Origin: Talpa occidentalis
Lineage: Eukaryota; Chordata; Mammalia; Eulipotyphla; Talpidae
Assembly (NCBI RefSeq): GCF_014898055.3
Contig: NW_023601543.1
Location: 64,865,782-64,929,781 of the forward strand
DNA length: 64,000 nucleotides
Reading direction: 5' to 3'
Every line of letters begins with the position of its first letter. The first letter of the stretch is position 1. Shown here piece after piece: positions 11,005 through 21,950 of the stretch. The notes beneath the pieces are model-generated. The model was given only the letters and a program-made list of their open reading frames with translations. It searched no databases and was not told where the DNA came from. A program made the position numbers and the translations under genes.

Positions 11005-11265
11005 GGGTCCAGAGCATGGTTTGGATCCCAGGCTGGTTAGAATTTGAAGCTGGGCCTTGCCAGTTACTAGCTATGTGACTTTGGTGAGTTACATAACCTC
11101 TCGGAACTCATCTGAAAAATGGAGAAGTAGGATCAGATGAATTTGCCTAAGTGAAATATGTTGCAGTTCCACTGTACTGACCTCATGGGGCAGCTGGGAA
11201 GACAAAACAAGATGATATATGTGATTGTGACTCTGATTTATTCAAAGCACCATAAAAACCACCGA
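11005..11265 (+). repeat. MIR element
   Basis: GCTGGGCCTTGCCAGTTACTAG, CTATGTGACTTTGGTGAGTTAC, then ACCTCTCGGAACTCATCTG and GAAAAATGGAGAAGTAGG follow the MIR consensus order. A 3' tail-like part is near 11215-11265. Confidence 0.75.
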
Positions 11266-11499
11266 GAACATGTGTCATGGATTTTTTGGTGTTCAGCCAC
11301 ACATTGAACTCCCAAGAGAACCACACTGTGGATGAAGGATTTAAGGTTGGGAGAAGTCCAACAGCAGAATCACAGAATTTACAGCATCTGATCCCCTCCC
11401 GCCCCTCACTGCATCCCAGTGCATCGATTCTACATGTGGGATAGTGTATCTATACTTTCAGAGAATTCACGTGTTCAAAAGCACACCATAGTGTTAACA

Positions 11500-12024
11500 G
11501 AAATTACCTCCAGGGTGTGTGAGCAAGCATCGTCACTAGGACCATGTGGTGGATTGAGGATGGTCAAGACTTCTTTGATGCTCCTCCCATTGAGAGGTGG
11601 TATCGATGCCCTCCTTGTTGCATCTGGGCTCCCCTTGGTGACTTGCTTGGCCAATAATACACAGGGAATGGATGTTCTGGGACTTTCAAAGCTAAGTCAT
11701 GAGTAGTCTTGCAACTTCTGCCAGGTCTCTAAGGATGCTTGCTATGGGGAACCCAGTTGTTAGGTGAGGAGTCTGACCGTCCTGAGGCTACCATGTTGAG
11801 AGGACCCTTCAAGTCATCACATGGACAGAGGTCTTAGGCCACATGGAGGACAGAGGATGCCCAGCCAGCACTGGCAGCTTCCCAGCTAAGGTCCCAGGCC
11901 TCGTGACATAGACAGTCGGGTTGCCCCTGCCTGAACTGCATATGCAAAAGCAAAATATATGTTGTTTTTTTAAGTCACTAAATTTGGAGGTGGTTTGGTA
12001 CCTAGCAATATATAACTGGTGGAA
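11500..12024 (+). mobile_element. MLT1-like MaLR LTR
   Basis: GACTTGCTTGGCCAATAATAC, GCAACTTCTGCCAGGTCTCT and a 3' end with TTTAAGTCACTAAATTTGGAG-GTGGTTTGGTACCTAGCAATATATAACTGG match the MLT1 layout. About 500 bp, with no retroviral internal region adjacent. The left boundary is uncertain. Confidence 0.75.
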
Positions 12025-13032
12025 AATGCAGTTTTTTACTATCGGAATGCTTTACAACCAACACATGTTCCTTGCTTAGTTTGAAAATAAAAGGAAAAAG
12101 TGAAAGAGAATGTTCAAAGAGAAGAAAGTCTCCTTGAAAAAGGGAAAATCTACACTCTTCTTAGACCGCAAGGCTCTCCAACAAACCTCCCTTCCACCAC
12201 ACTTAACTTGAATTGTCATAAGCTAGTTAGTTCCCTCTTTGGAAGAAAACCACCATTTGGTGCCTCCTGTCATCTCATGGAAAACAGATTGTGTCTCAAA
12301 CTGCCGCGAGCAGAGGGCAAAGTCCTTCAGAGATTCAGAGACAAGAGCTCAATCTCCCTTGGGTTTGATAAATCACTTTTCACTGGTGCTCACACTCTTC
12401 AACTTGCCATACCATCATCATAAACTGACTTGGCTCAAAGCTTGCTGAAAGCAGAGAGGAGCAATTGCTTTCGAGTCCATAACCTAGAATCATCCTGGTG
12501 TAACTTTGGAGAAGGCCAACCTTCCCAATTAAGAATGTGATCTTTAGGACCTTGGATCAAAAGGGACCTCAGTGAATCGTCTGTCTGCCATTGCAGGGGG
12601 TGGGAAGGGGTCCTTGCCACTCTTTGGCTTCTGCCTTCATAAAACAAAGAGGTTTGCTGGATGGTTTTGAGCATCTCTTATAAATTTCAAGGCTTAAAGC
12701 TAAAGTAGAAACCCGGGTCTTTCACTGCAGCCTATCAGACCAAACATTGCTCTAGAGGAGTTTTCCATGGTGTAGTCACAGGCAGAATGCTAAAGCTCAA
12801 TGTGGCTCCTTCCTCCATAACCTTTAGCAGAGGACCAAAATTCCTATGTATAAGGCACTTTCGGGAAAAAAGGAATGTCAACTTGGCATAGACCATATTC
12901 TCAGAGGACAATAAAGTGTAGCCATCACTTTTCAAAAGGAAGATATGGTGTATGTGACATGATGAAGTAAGCAGGTCTTTGGAAATGATTTCCACTGTTC
13001 CTTGGTGGAAGAGTGGTTGGTGTTTCCATTAT
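12025..13032. other. No recognised feature
   Basis: No nameable repeat or gene. The 107-codon frame at 12100-12423 and the minus-strand frames at 12435-12995 show no recognisable domain. Confidence 0.4.
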
Positions 13033-13051
13033 CTCCTGTATAGCCATTTTA

Positions 13052-13310
13052 CTTTTAAAGATTTGTTTATTTATACAAGAACTGGGGTACAGGCCAGAGG
13101 CACGGGAAGGTGAGAGGATTCACCAGAGACAGAGAGGGGAACAGAACAGGCAGATCTACTGAAACACTGTTGAGGGGAGCAGTGGACAAGAGAGGAGAGG
13201 TCTGCCACGTCATGTAGGTATCTCCCGGGCCAGCCGGGAATCTAACCTGCGCTGCAGAGGCTGCGGACAGTCACAGCTCTGTGTTCAACCGGCTGCACCG
13301 CTGGGGAGGC
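13052..13310 (-). mobile_element. tRNA-derived SINE, full length, reverse (copy 6)
   Basis: The plus strand reads CTTTTAAAGATTTGTTTATTT ... CCGCTGGGGAGGC. A perfect 19-bp duplication, CTCCTGTATAGCCATTTTA, lies at 13033-13051 and 13311-13329. It belongs to the GTACCCCAGTTCTTG-ending subfamily. Confidence 0.97.
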
Positions 13311-13648
13311 CTCCTGTATAGCCATTTTAGATTGTCTACCAGTCATTTCCTCCCCTTCCCCCATCCCACCCCCAATAGCAAAGCAGGAAGAAAGCAGCTT
13401 CCGGATGGAATGAGCCTCTCCCCCACCTCCTTGGTGCAAGAATTCCCTCATCAGTTAAACAAGATTCAGCTCACCTAGTGAATTCTAATGAGGCCGCCAG
13501 CCCAGCTGTTAGCGGTCCTCCCTGCTGAAGAAGACAGGAAGCTCAGAAAACGATGGTGTATGACACTCTGAGCAGTCTACCTTTCCACGCCAAGGGATGC
13601 AAACATTAGCACAGCTTCCATTACAGGCAAGGATAGAACTGCAGTTCT

Positions 13649-14170
13649 GGCTTATTTCGCTGAGCATGATCCCTTCCAGCTCCATCCATGTTGCTGCAAA
13701 TGGCATGCGTTTATCTTTTTTGATTGCTGAGTAATAGTCCATGGTGTATATGTACCGCATCTTCTTGATCCAGTCATCTATTTTTGGGCATTTGGGTTGT
13801 TTCCATAGCTTCGCTATTGTAAATAGTGCTGCTATAAACATAGGGGTGCAGGTGCCCTTTTGAATTAATGTTTCTGTGTCCTTTGAGTAAATAGGCCAGA
13901 AAGAAAAAGAAAAATACCGGATGATCTCACTCATAGCAGAAATTTAGAAAACCTAAATAAGGGACCAGGAAAAAATCTAATTATGATAAAGTAAAAATCT
14001 AAATCAACAAGCAACTATAAACCAGAAACACACTACGGTGGCGGGGGGGAGGAGGGAGTAGGATCAAAACAAGGGGGGTGGGAATTGTATGGAGACTATA
14101 ACGAAGATGAAAATGCACACATTGTGCAAAAATAAAAAATGATATAAAAATGTATAAAATTAAAAAAAAA
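13649..14170 (+). mobile_element. Twin-primed (5'-inverted) L1 copy
   Basis: The left part (13649 to about 13893) is L1 ORF2/3' sequence on the minus strand, with CTTATTTCGCTGAGCATG and TGCTGCTATAAACATAGGGG. The right part (about 13895-14170) is the L1 3' end on the plus strand, with CCAGAAAGAAAAAGAAAAATAC through the 3' UTR to A(n). The whole is flanked by GGATAGAACTGCAGTTCT (13631-13648) and GGAAAGAACTGCAATTCT (14171-14188), an 18-bp duplication with two mismatches. In L1 coordinates the two halves abut with only a few bases of shared sequence (TTCTGG). Confidence 0.92.
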
Positions 14171-14188
14171 GGAAAGAACTGCAATTCT

Positions 14189-14659
14189 AAGCCATTGATT
14201 AAGATTACTTACAAGTTTGATGGGAAATCTAAGCATCACCATACACATATGTACAAGCACCCATTGGATGACCACTTGGAATTGAAATGGGGGGACACTT
14301 CAACCTGTCCCAAGGGCAGCCAGTTGAAGATGTCTATTTTGATGCTAGTTCAGAAGGCTGGGAAACCATTTACAAAGGTGGTAATGAGAAAGCCAGGAAG
14401 CAGGTTGGAAGCAGAGTGGCAGCCATCCTAGACTGACCTTGACCACTAATGCAGTCATTTGAGAAAAGACGGGTCAGTGCTAGGTCTCTGCCTCTGAAAC
14501 AAGGGAAGCAGTCAAGTGTCAGCAGTGCATGAACCATGGGGCAAGTGCTTCTTTCAAAGGCACTGATCTCCATGACAGGTCATTTAACTATTGTTTATTT
14601 TTTAATTTGGAAGCTGTTTTCCATCTTTGCAATCAACTTTGTGAGATCAAAATAAAAGC
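14189..14659. other. No recognised feature
   Basis: No named repeat or gene was seen between the twin-primed L1 and the next old L1. Confidence 0.4.
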
Positions 14660-14990
14660 GAAAATTTAAGTGTCCAGCTCATGAGCTTTAGCATAAGTGG
14701 TCACCCATATAAACACCACCACAATCAAGATAAAGAATATTTTCATCACCCACCAAATTTTCCTTGTGCCCTTTCAGTTAATGGGAAAATGTTGATCTGC
14801 TTTCTCTCACTAGAAGTTAGATTTGTCTTTTTTTAGAGGTTCACATGCATGGAATCATCAGTGTGTGCTCTTTTGTGTCTGGCTTCTCTTGCTCAGCAAC
14901 ATGGCTTTGAGATTTATCCATGTTGTTTTGTGCATCATTTCACTCCTTTTTGTTGTAAGGTAGTATTCCATTGCATGAAAAAAACAGGAT
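14660..14990 (-). mobile_element. Old L1 3'-region fragment, reverse
   Basis: CACCACAATCAAGATAAAGAAT, CATGCATGGAATCATCAGTG, TTTTGTGTCTGGCTTCTCTTG and GTAGTATTCCATTGCATG are the usual landmarks of a mammalian L1M 3' end read on the minus strand. Confidence 0.75.
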
Positions 14991-15455
14991 TTTTAACAAT
15001 AAATTTTTGTTGAGTTAGCATTGATTTATAACACTATATAAGTTTCAGGTGTGTAGCATTGTAACTCTTCATCTGTAAGCACTACATCATGGTACCACCA
15101 AAAGTCTAGTGTCCATCCACCACCATACTGATCCTCTTCACTTCTGGTAACTACCAATCTGTTTTCTGTATCTAAAAAAGTTTGTCTTGGGCTTCCCTGG
15201 TGATGCAAGGGGTTAAGCCCCTCACTATGAAGCAATCCGCAGCCAGCCAGGGAGCTACCCACATGGCGCAGCAGACCTCTCTTGACTCGCCGCTGCACCC
15301 CTCAGCAGTGTATTTCAGTCAGTCTGCCTGTTCTGTTCCCCACTCTGGTGGATCCTCTCAACCCCCGCATCACTGGCCTGTACCCCAGCTCTTGTATGCA
15401 TAAATAAATAAATCTTAAAAAAATAAAAAATAAAAAAGTTTGTGTTTGGAATATA
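14991..15455 (-). mobile_element. Old L1 3' end, reverse, split by a SINE
   Basis: AAGTTTCAGGTGTGTAGCATTG, CACTACATCATGGTACCACC, GTAACTACCAATCTGTTTTC and CTGTATCT are the typical L1MA-type 3' UTR, minus strand. It is interrupted by the SINE at 15186-15430. Confidence 0.8.
15186..15430 (+). mobile_element. tRNA-derived SINE, slightly shortened (copy 7)
   Basis: Starts CTTGGGCTTCCCTGGTGATGC and ends CTTGTATGCATAAATAAATAAATCTTA(n). The exact 13-bp duplication TAAAAAAGTTTGT lies at 15173-15185 and 15431-15443. It lacks part of the segment around the B box (GAAGCAATCCGCAGCCAGCC), so its pol III promoter is probably broken. Confidence 0.95.
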
Positions 15456-16030
15456 ATGGATTTTTCAAAATTAATTACTTATTTTTTCTTACATCATTGT
15501 AGTACCCATAGTTCTCCTGCCACCATATCACCCATGAACCATCACCACATTCACTTGTGCTCACCCCTCCCCTATCCTGCCCCCCCCCTTTGCTGTATGC
15601 CTCAGATCTATGGTCAGCTTGCTAGTTTTGACTTTTTCTTGGCCTTTTGTTTGTTTTCTGTATATTCCACATACGAGACTATCTGGTATTTATTTTTTTC
15701 CTTCTGACTAATTATGGCTAGCACAAAACCCTTGCAGCTCCATCCATGTTATCCCAAATGGCACAAGTTTGTCTTTTCTTTTTTGATTGCTGAATAATAT
15801 TCCATTGTATAAATGTACCACAACTTTTTGATCCATTCATCTATTTGGGGACATCTGGGACTATTTCCTGTCACAATGAACATTTGTGTACTATTTTTTG
15901 TGTGGACCCATTTTCATTTATCTTGGGGTAAATATCTATAGGAGCAGGATTGCCTAGTCTTATAGTAAGCCCATGCATAATTTTATAAGAAATTGCCAAA
16001 CTGTTTTCCAAAGTGGTTCTACCATTTTAC
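15456..16030 (-). mobile_element. L1 3' UTR and ORF2 tail, reverse, decayed
   Basis: A second L1 3' end follows directly: CCTCAGATCTATGGTCAGC, TATTCCACATACGAGACTATC, TTTTTTGATTGCTGAATAATATTCC and GGGGTAAATATCTATAGG, all minus strand. The same 3' UTR type appears at 62935-63240. No open ORF2 frame remains. Confidence 0.75.
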
Positions 16031-17535
16031 AGAAGTAATTTATATGAGAACAAATGCAAATGGAATTGAATCACATCATCTATGGGAGTTCTAAATCTAC
16101 TACTGGAAGCATAGTCAATTTCTCACGAAAAATCTCAGAAGGCCTCCTTCAAAGTATCATGCACATCTTTGGGGTATGTAACTTTGTACTGTGACATATG
16201 TATACGCATGTATGTTGTATACACAGTGATATGCATACATAATATATACAGTACTTATAGTAATAAGGTAACTAACTGTATTGCATACAATATAATTCTT
16301 TATAATAAGTTGTAGAGATAGCAGAGGTGGGAGAGGGAAATATCTTCACTGTTATCTGCTACTGGTGATGGTTCAGAGAAAAATCTGAAGCATTTTTGTT
16401 TTTCAAATTTGAGTAATGGATAGACTTCTTTGAAGAGAATTTTTTCTCTTGTATCTTTACTCTTGAATAAAAGTATTTAATCAAGATGTTGCTCACTGAA
16501 TGCAAATGTAAGACCACAGAAACTTTAGATTATAGCTTGTCTACATCTTCGAAGCCCTTAAACACTTACAAATTAGTGCAACTAGAACTATAACACCATT
16601 GCAATTCTAATTAACAACATTGATTTAAAAGAATGGATGATATTGTTTTGCGGAAACTAAGCTGCCAGGAGCACTAGGAGCCTGAGAGGGGGCATTATGC
16701 TTCCATGACCACAGGTCAAACAATGGCTCACTTTTCCCAGGGCTTGCAAATTATTTTCAAATTACTAGGGAACCGTGGCTCAAGTAATGTGCATTCCACA
16801 CAAATGCTTCATTAACATATAAGGTCTGCCTCTGTGGTTTTCTTAGGCTGAAACAAGCTAAGGAGAACTACTTAGTACCAGTCCAATCATAAACACACAC
16901 ACACACTCACACACACACACATATGCTACGAGACTATACAATCGATATGGCGAGGACTGCTAGTTTCCTCTCACCATTATATCCCCAGGAAGTGAAAGCA
17001 GAGAGAGAGGAACAAAAGCCCCTATGAAACTATGAGATTGAATATTTTGATCAAAACAATTTTTCAGATGAGACTTATCTTTTCAAAATAAACAAATACA
17101 CAGAGCCGATTAGGCAAAACAGCAACTTTCTTTACAAATAAGACTTGAAGCTGTAGGATTTCCATTTGGTCTTTGGCAAGTGCAGGCACAATCAGACACA
17201 ATCTGCAGTTCTTCTGAGGGGAGGGTCTGGGAAAGCACTGAAGCCACAAGGACAAGGGGGAAATTAATCAAGAAATATCGAGAAAGCCTGGGAATATGAC
17301 ATTGCTAGTGATGTGTGGTTTGTTCAACAAACAAATAGGAAGGCTCAAGGGAAATGAAATTTCTCAGGACAGAGGACAAAATGTGCCTTGTCAGCAAATG
17401 TGGAAAGGAAACAGCAGCAGTCACTTCTGATGGAAGTGTCATCAGGGTGGAAGTTTCGGGGGCAGTAGGAAAAAATAGAATAAAGATTCTTTTGAATTTG
17501 AGCAGGACACTCCATTTCTAAAGGATTCCTGCGAT
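16031..17535. other. No recognised gene; small microsatellites
   Basis: Mostly AT-rich. An (AC)n run lies at about 16892-16920 and a TATACATA-rich stretch at 16190-16270. I saw no named repeat. The minus-strand frames at 17064-17681 overlap each other and carry no recognised motif. Confidence 0.45.
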
Positions 17536-17645
17536 CCACTACCTTGCATGGTAAATAAGGTGATTGTGAGCACCCACTTACAGAAGGAAAAACTGAGGCT
17601 CGCAAAGATCTCATGCTTTCCTATGGTCATGGAGTGAGAAAGGGA
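17536..17645 (-). repeat. MIR fragment
   Basis: ACTTACAGAAGGAAAAACTGAG followed by GCTCGCAAAGATCTCATGC is the reverse-complement MIR core. Diverged. Confidence 0.5.
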
Positions 17646-17729
17646 GAAGGACTTGAGCTGAGGCCGCCTCCCATGGTCCATATTTTTGCCAAGACTCTAA
17701 AGACTGAAGATCTGGAAGTAAAATAACCA

Positions 17730-17893
17730 GACGGTTAGGTGTGTGGGCCTGGAATCAGATCACCTGCCTTGGAAAGGTAGCTGGTCTATTCCCATCCTGG
17801 GTCTCATAGACACACAGTAAGATGATGCTTATGATGGATCTCAGTGCCGCACACATTGTCAGCACTCATTAAATGTAGCAATTAGTGTTTTAA
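17730..17893 (+). repeat. MIR fragment
   Basis: GGGCCTGGAATCAGATCACCTG and CAGTGCCGCACACATTGTCAGC-ACTCATTAAATG follow the 5' and 3' parts of MIR, with the core decayed. Confidence 0.5.
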
Positions 17894-18796
17894 GGGTGTA
17901 TGTATTAGGGAAACCAATATAGATAGGAGTGGATGACTTAGATATAATCATTGCAATAGATACCAAAGCTTTTGGGGATGATATATCGATCCATCATTTA
18001 GAAACAAATATAGCATAATGAATGAATTGAATTAAAAAAAATGATAAACTGAAGAAATTTGACTACTAAGGAGTGAGAAATTATACCTCTTACCAGAGGG
18101 GAATAAAGAGAATTGGGGACCAAATTGAACAATGAGATTAGACTGAAAAAGTCAACATTCACTGTTATGCTTTTGTGTTGCCAAATATCTCATATTTAAA
18201 AGAAAGATTAGTGGACAGATGATTTAAAATTTCATCTTAGCGTGTAGGTAAGAAGATTCAAATGAAACTTGTAGGTATTTTATGTATACTGCATTAAGGA
18301 GAAAATGTCTCATGGGTGGATAAAAGGCACATTTTATAAGGCCTTCCTCAAGTCTATTTCAATTTGATTCAATTCTGAAGACCCCAGTTATTGGCCATTC
18401 ATGTGTTCTTATTGGACTACTTTGGTCCTTTGTGCCTCAGACTTCACTAGGTCCTAGGGATTCGAAGATAAAATAGCCTGACTTATAGGTCTAGTAACTA
18501 ATTTAGAAATATGAATATATTAGTACTCCAGTGGGGTCATCAGTTAGTGTGGGGTACTTAAACAGAAATATAAGCACATAACACCATGGCACTATTGTGG
18601 TACCATTAGGTGGTCTGTCTAAATGTTGGTCTGCCCAGCTAGGACACTTGGTAGACCCAATCACTAGCCCCAGTTTTTCACTATTTTATTATATACTTAC
18701 ATCTATAACCTTGTGGTGGCCTCGCTGGATGGAGTATTTCCTTGTTCCTTCACTTTGGGCATCACTCTGTGCCTGATCTGGATCAACGGGATTAAC
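17894..18796. other. No recognised feature
   Basis: AT-rich sequence without a nameable repeat or gene. Confidence 0.4.
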
Positions 18797-18810
18797 AAAT
18801 GTAACATGAG

Positions 18811-19114
18811 GGCCTTCCCCGGTGGTGCAGTGGTTAAGCGCTGGGCTACGAAGCTGCCCACCGCCTCTGCAATGCTGGTTCGATCCCTGGCCGCCGGCGA
18901 GGGACCCACATGGCGCGCAGACCTCTCCTGCCGCGCCTGCTGCTCCCCTCAGCAGTGTATTTTGTCAGTCTGCCTGTTCTGCTCCCTGCTCTGGCTCTGA
19001 TGAATTCTCTCACCCTCCCACACTTCTGACTGTACCCAGTGCTTGTATAAATAAATAAATAAATAAACAAACAAACAAATAAATAAATTAATTAAAAAAA
19101 AAAAGATTTAAAAA
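18811..19114 (+). mobile_element. tRNA-derived SINE, full length (copy 8)
   Basis: Starts GGCCTTCCCCGGTGGTGCAG and ends in a long (AAAT)/(AAAC) tail. The exact 14-bp duplication AAATGTAACATGAG lies at 18797-18810 and 19115-19128. It belongs to the CCCAGTGCTTG subfamily. Confidence 0.97.
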
Positions 19115-19128
19115 AAATGTAACATGAG

Positions 19129-19670
19129 CAGAGGCTTGAAATGAGCATTCCCTCTTGTACTTCTCATTGCCATGAAAAGAACATTCTATGTCTATTTTGC
19201 AGATTCAGGAAGGCTGGAGATGAGAAGAGCCCACACAGATGCAACCAGCAGCCTAGAACCAAATCCAACTAAACCCAGTCTGGATCAGTAACCTCTAGCC
19301 AACATACAGACACTTAATCAAGAAATAAGTGATTGTTTTAAGACCTCAAGTTTTTTTAGGATGATGTTTCATGCAGCATGGTGGCCAGAGCTGTCTGAGC
19401 TAGGCCAAGGTAGATATGAGAGAGATGACCAGGAAGAGAGCTTGATTGTGGCTCTTCTCAACCAGCCTACTCCCCTTCATTCTTCCCACACTCCCTCCAC
19501 CAAACACATAAGCATATACCGCAGTGGAGGGTTGGAGGAATTCTTGCCACTGCCCATCCTGTAAACAAGACTTTGGACTGGATTGTGTTGGGACCCATAT
19601 ATTCCTGGGTATGTCCAGTGTAAAAGGAATGAGGAGTAGAGTCCCAAACCTCCTCCCACCCCTTCACCCT
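19129..19670. other. No recognised feature
   Basis: No named repeat or gene. Short frames on both strands look like chance. Confidence 0.4.
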
Positions 19671-19688
19671 TTCTTGTTGCTGTTTCTT

Positions 19689-20708
19689 TTTTTTTTTTAA
19701 TTTTTTAAATTTTTCATTTTTATTTATTTATTTATTTTTAAATTTAAATTTTATTTTTATATTCCCCATACAATTGCAACCCCCTTATTTTTACCCCTAT
19801 CCCTTCTTTCCCCGCCCCCCACCTCCCACAGAGTGTCTCCGGTTCATAGTTGTTTGTTGATTTTGATATTTTCTTTCTTATAGTTATTCTTTTTCCTGCT
19901 CCCTTATTTAAGTTTTCTAGATTCCTGCTATGAGTGAGACCATCCGGTATTTTTCTTTTTCTTTCTGGCTTATTTCGCTGAGCATGATCCCTTCCAGCGC
20001 CATCCATGTTGCTGCAAATTGCATGTGTTTATCTTTTTTGAATGCTGAGTAATATTCCATGGTATATATGTACCACATCTTCTTGATCCAGTCATCTATT
20101 TTTGGGCATTTGGGCTGTTTCCAAAGCTTAGCTATTGTAAATAGTGCTGCTATAAACATAGGGGTGCAGGTGCTCTTTGGAATGGATGTTTCTGTGTCCT
20201 TTGGGTAAATACCTAGGAGTGGAATTGCTGGATCATATGGAAGCTCTATGTTTAGTAGGTCCAGAAATCTCCACACAGCTCTCCATAGTGGATGGACCAG
20301 TTTGCACTCCCACCAACAGTGCAGAAGATTTCCTTTTTCTCCACACCCTCGCCAACATTTGTTGTTGCTAGTTTTTTTAATATGTGCCATTCTCACTGGT
20401 GTGAGATGGTATCTCATGGTAGCTTTGATTTGCATTTCCCTGATGACAAGTGATGTTGAACATTTTTTCATATGTCTGTTGGCCATTTGCATTTCCTCTT
20501 CAGAGAAGTTTCTTTTTAGCTCTTCTGCCCATTTTTTGACTGGGTTATTTTCTTTGTTGTTGTTGAGTCTCATCAGCTCTTTGCAGATTTTTGTGATCAG
20601 TCCTTTATCATTAGTGTTGTGTGCAAAAATGTTCTCCCAGTCAGTGGAGTTTCTCTTTGTGTTTGTTATTGTCTCTTTTGCTGTGCAGAAGCTCTTTAAT
20701 TAAAGAGC
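19689..20708 (-). mobile_element. 5'-truncated L1, about 1.0 kb, reverse
   Basis: The poly(A) end is at the left (T-rich 19687-19740), followed by 3' UTR and the ORF2 C-terminal coding region, truncated near 20702. The flanking duplication is TTCTTGTTGCTGTTTCTT (19671-19688) and TTCTTGTTGCTCTTTCTT (20709-20726), 17 of 18 identical, so it is fairly young. At the 5' junction a 26-bp perfect palindrome spans 20687-20712. Confidence 0.95.
19917..20573 (-). pseudogene. LINE-1 ORF2 C-terminal fragment (broken)
   Basis: The 218-residue open frame ends at the ORF2 stop and matches the C-terminal part of L1 ORF2p, the retrotransposon's endonuclease/reverse transcriptase protein. Visible landmarks are the conserved stretch [19 protein letters not shown] (about residues 45-63), the cysteine-rich motif CWRGCGEKG...LLHCWWEC (about residues 73-90) and NQPKCP-like [20 protein letters not shown]. 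The reverse-transcriptase and endonuclease domains are absent because of 5' truncation. Upstream codons up to the truncation are shifted in frame (the frame through the KELLHSK-like codons hits a stop), so this is a dead fragment, not a host gene. Confidence 0.93.
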
Positions 20709-20726
20709 TTCTTGTTGCTCTTTCTT

Positions 20727-21479
20727 AAAACCAGCGGCTCCTTCAGCAAAGCCCTTGGATGGTGGTAACTCTAATGCAGTCATAGCAGCCCCATCAACCA
20801 TAGAAATCTGAGATGGATTTCCCAGGAGGAGGGGCTGGCTTGGGTGGCTGTGCTGGATTTTGAAAATTATCCTGCAACCATGGGTAATACCGAACTAAAG
20901 TCATGGATGAAAAATGTGAACTTCTTTATCTCTCCTCTAAAGATATAGATGTAGAGAGAGTCATAGATTCTATAGAGTAGATAGGTGCTAAGGATAAGGC
21001 TGGGAGAGTTCATAAAGGCCAGGATGATAGTGAAAAAAGTAGCGAGGAAACCCTATCTCACACTACAATATATATGGGACTATTCCATCCATATGTTCCT
21101 TTCAGAACACAGGACAATGTAAGGTGATATATATTCAGAAGCCAAGGTTTCTGTTAGAAGTTTTTGTTAGTTAATTTAAAAAAGAATTTAAGGATAGGGT
21201 TTTCAACTAAGGCAGATGAGTCCCACAGTATTAATACAGTTAAGCAAATATTGGAGGATCATAGGAAATGAGGTTGAATAAATTACATGTTTTATCAGAC
21301 ATCTTTAGGCTTTGAAACTGCTGACAGCCCACTGTGGAATATTAAATATCACATTTCTCAATTTGCCTTTTTATTGATGTTAGGGAGGAGATTGTACATG
21401 AAAAATTTTGTTCTCGCAATGTTTATAAATAGTATGGATGCATGAACATATGCGTAAATATTTATTTTTAAATGTGTCT
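20727..21479. other. No recognised feature
   Basis: No gene or named repeat beyond short AT-rich runs. Confidence 0.4.
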
Positions 21480-21950
21480 TTGGCTAGGTACCCCCAGAAG
21501 CTGACCCTGTGACAGGATTTCGGTGCAGAGAGTTTATTTGGGAGGTGATCCCTGGAAGCGCTGTCTGGGAAGTTGGGGAGTGAGATGGGTAGAGAAAAAG
21601 CGCCAACACAGAGCTCAGCTCATCGATGTCCACGTGGGAAACCGGGTTTCAGCTTTGGCAGGAACCTGTGGGAGAGTATGGACCATTGTTCTTTTCAAGA
21701 GGAGGAAGCCTGAGTGCTTGCAATTAACTCCCATCCAGTACTGGCCAAGGGATGCTCTCAAGTGGGCCCACTCCCAGCACCTGCAGCATGCCCCAACAGC
21801 AGGGCCCTTGAGAAAAACTTCAGCTGGAGAGCCTCTGGTCCTGGCAGTGTCACGCCATTTGGCATGTACAAGACAGTGAGCGCTAAGAGGATGCAGGCCG
21901 GCCACCAACAGCATGTACTGTAAAGTGCATGCTTTAAATCTATATGTCAA
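21480..21950. repeat. Possible ancient repeat, unnamed
   Basis: GCAGAGAGTTTATTTGGGAGGTGATCC and the following GGGAAG/GGGGAGTGAG pattern resemble a dispersed mammalian repeat seen again, more diverged, at about 46250-46620 (GAAGTTTATTGGAAGGTGCCC...GGGGAAGGGAGGG). I could not name it. The 111-118 codon frames here run on both strands and lack domains. Confidence 0.3.
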
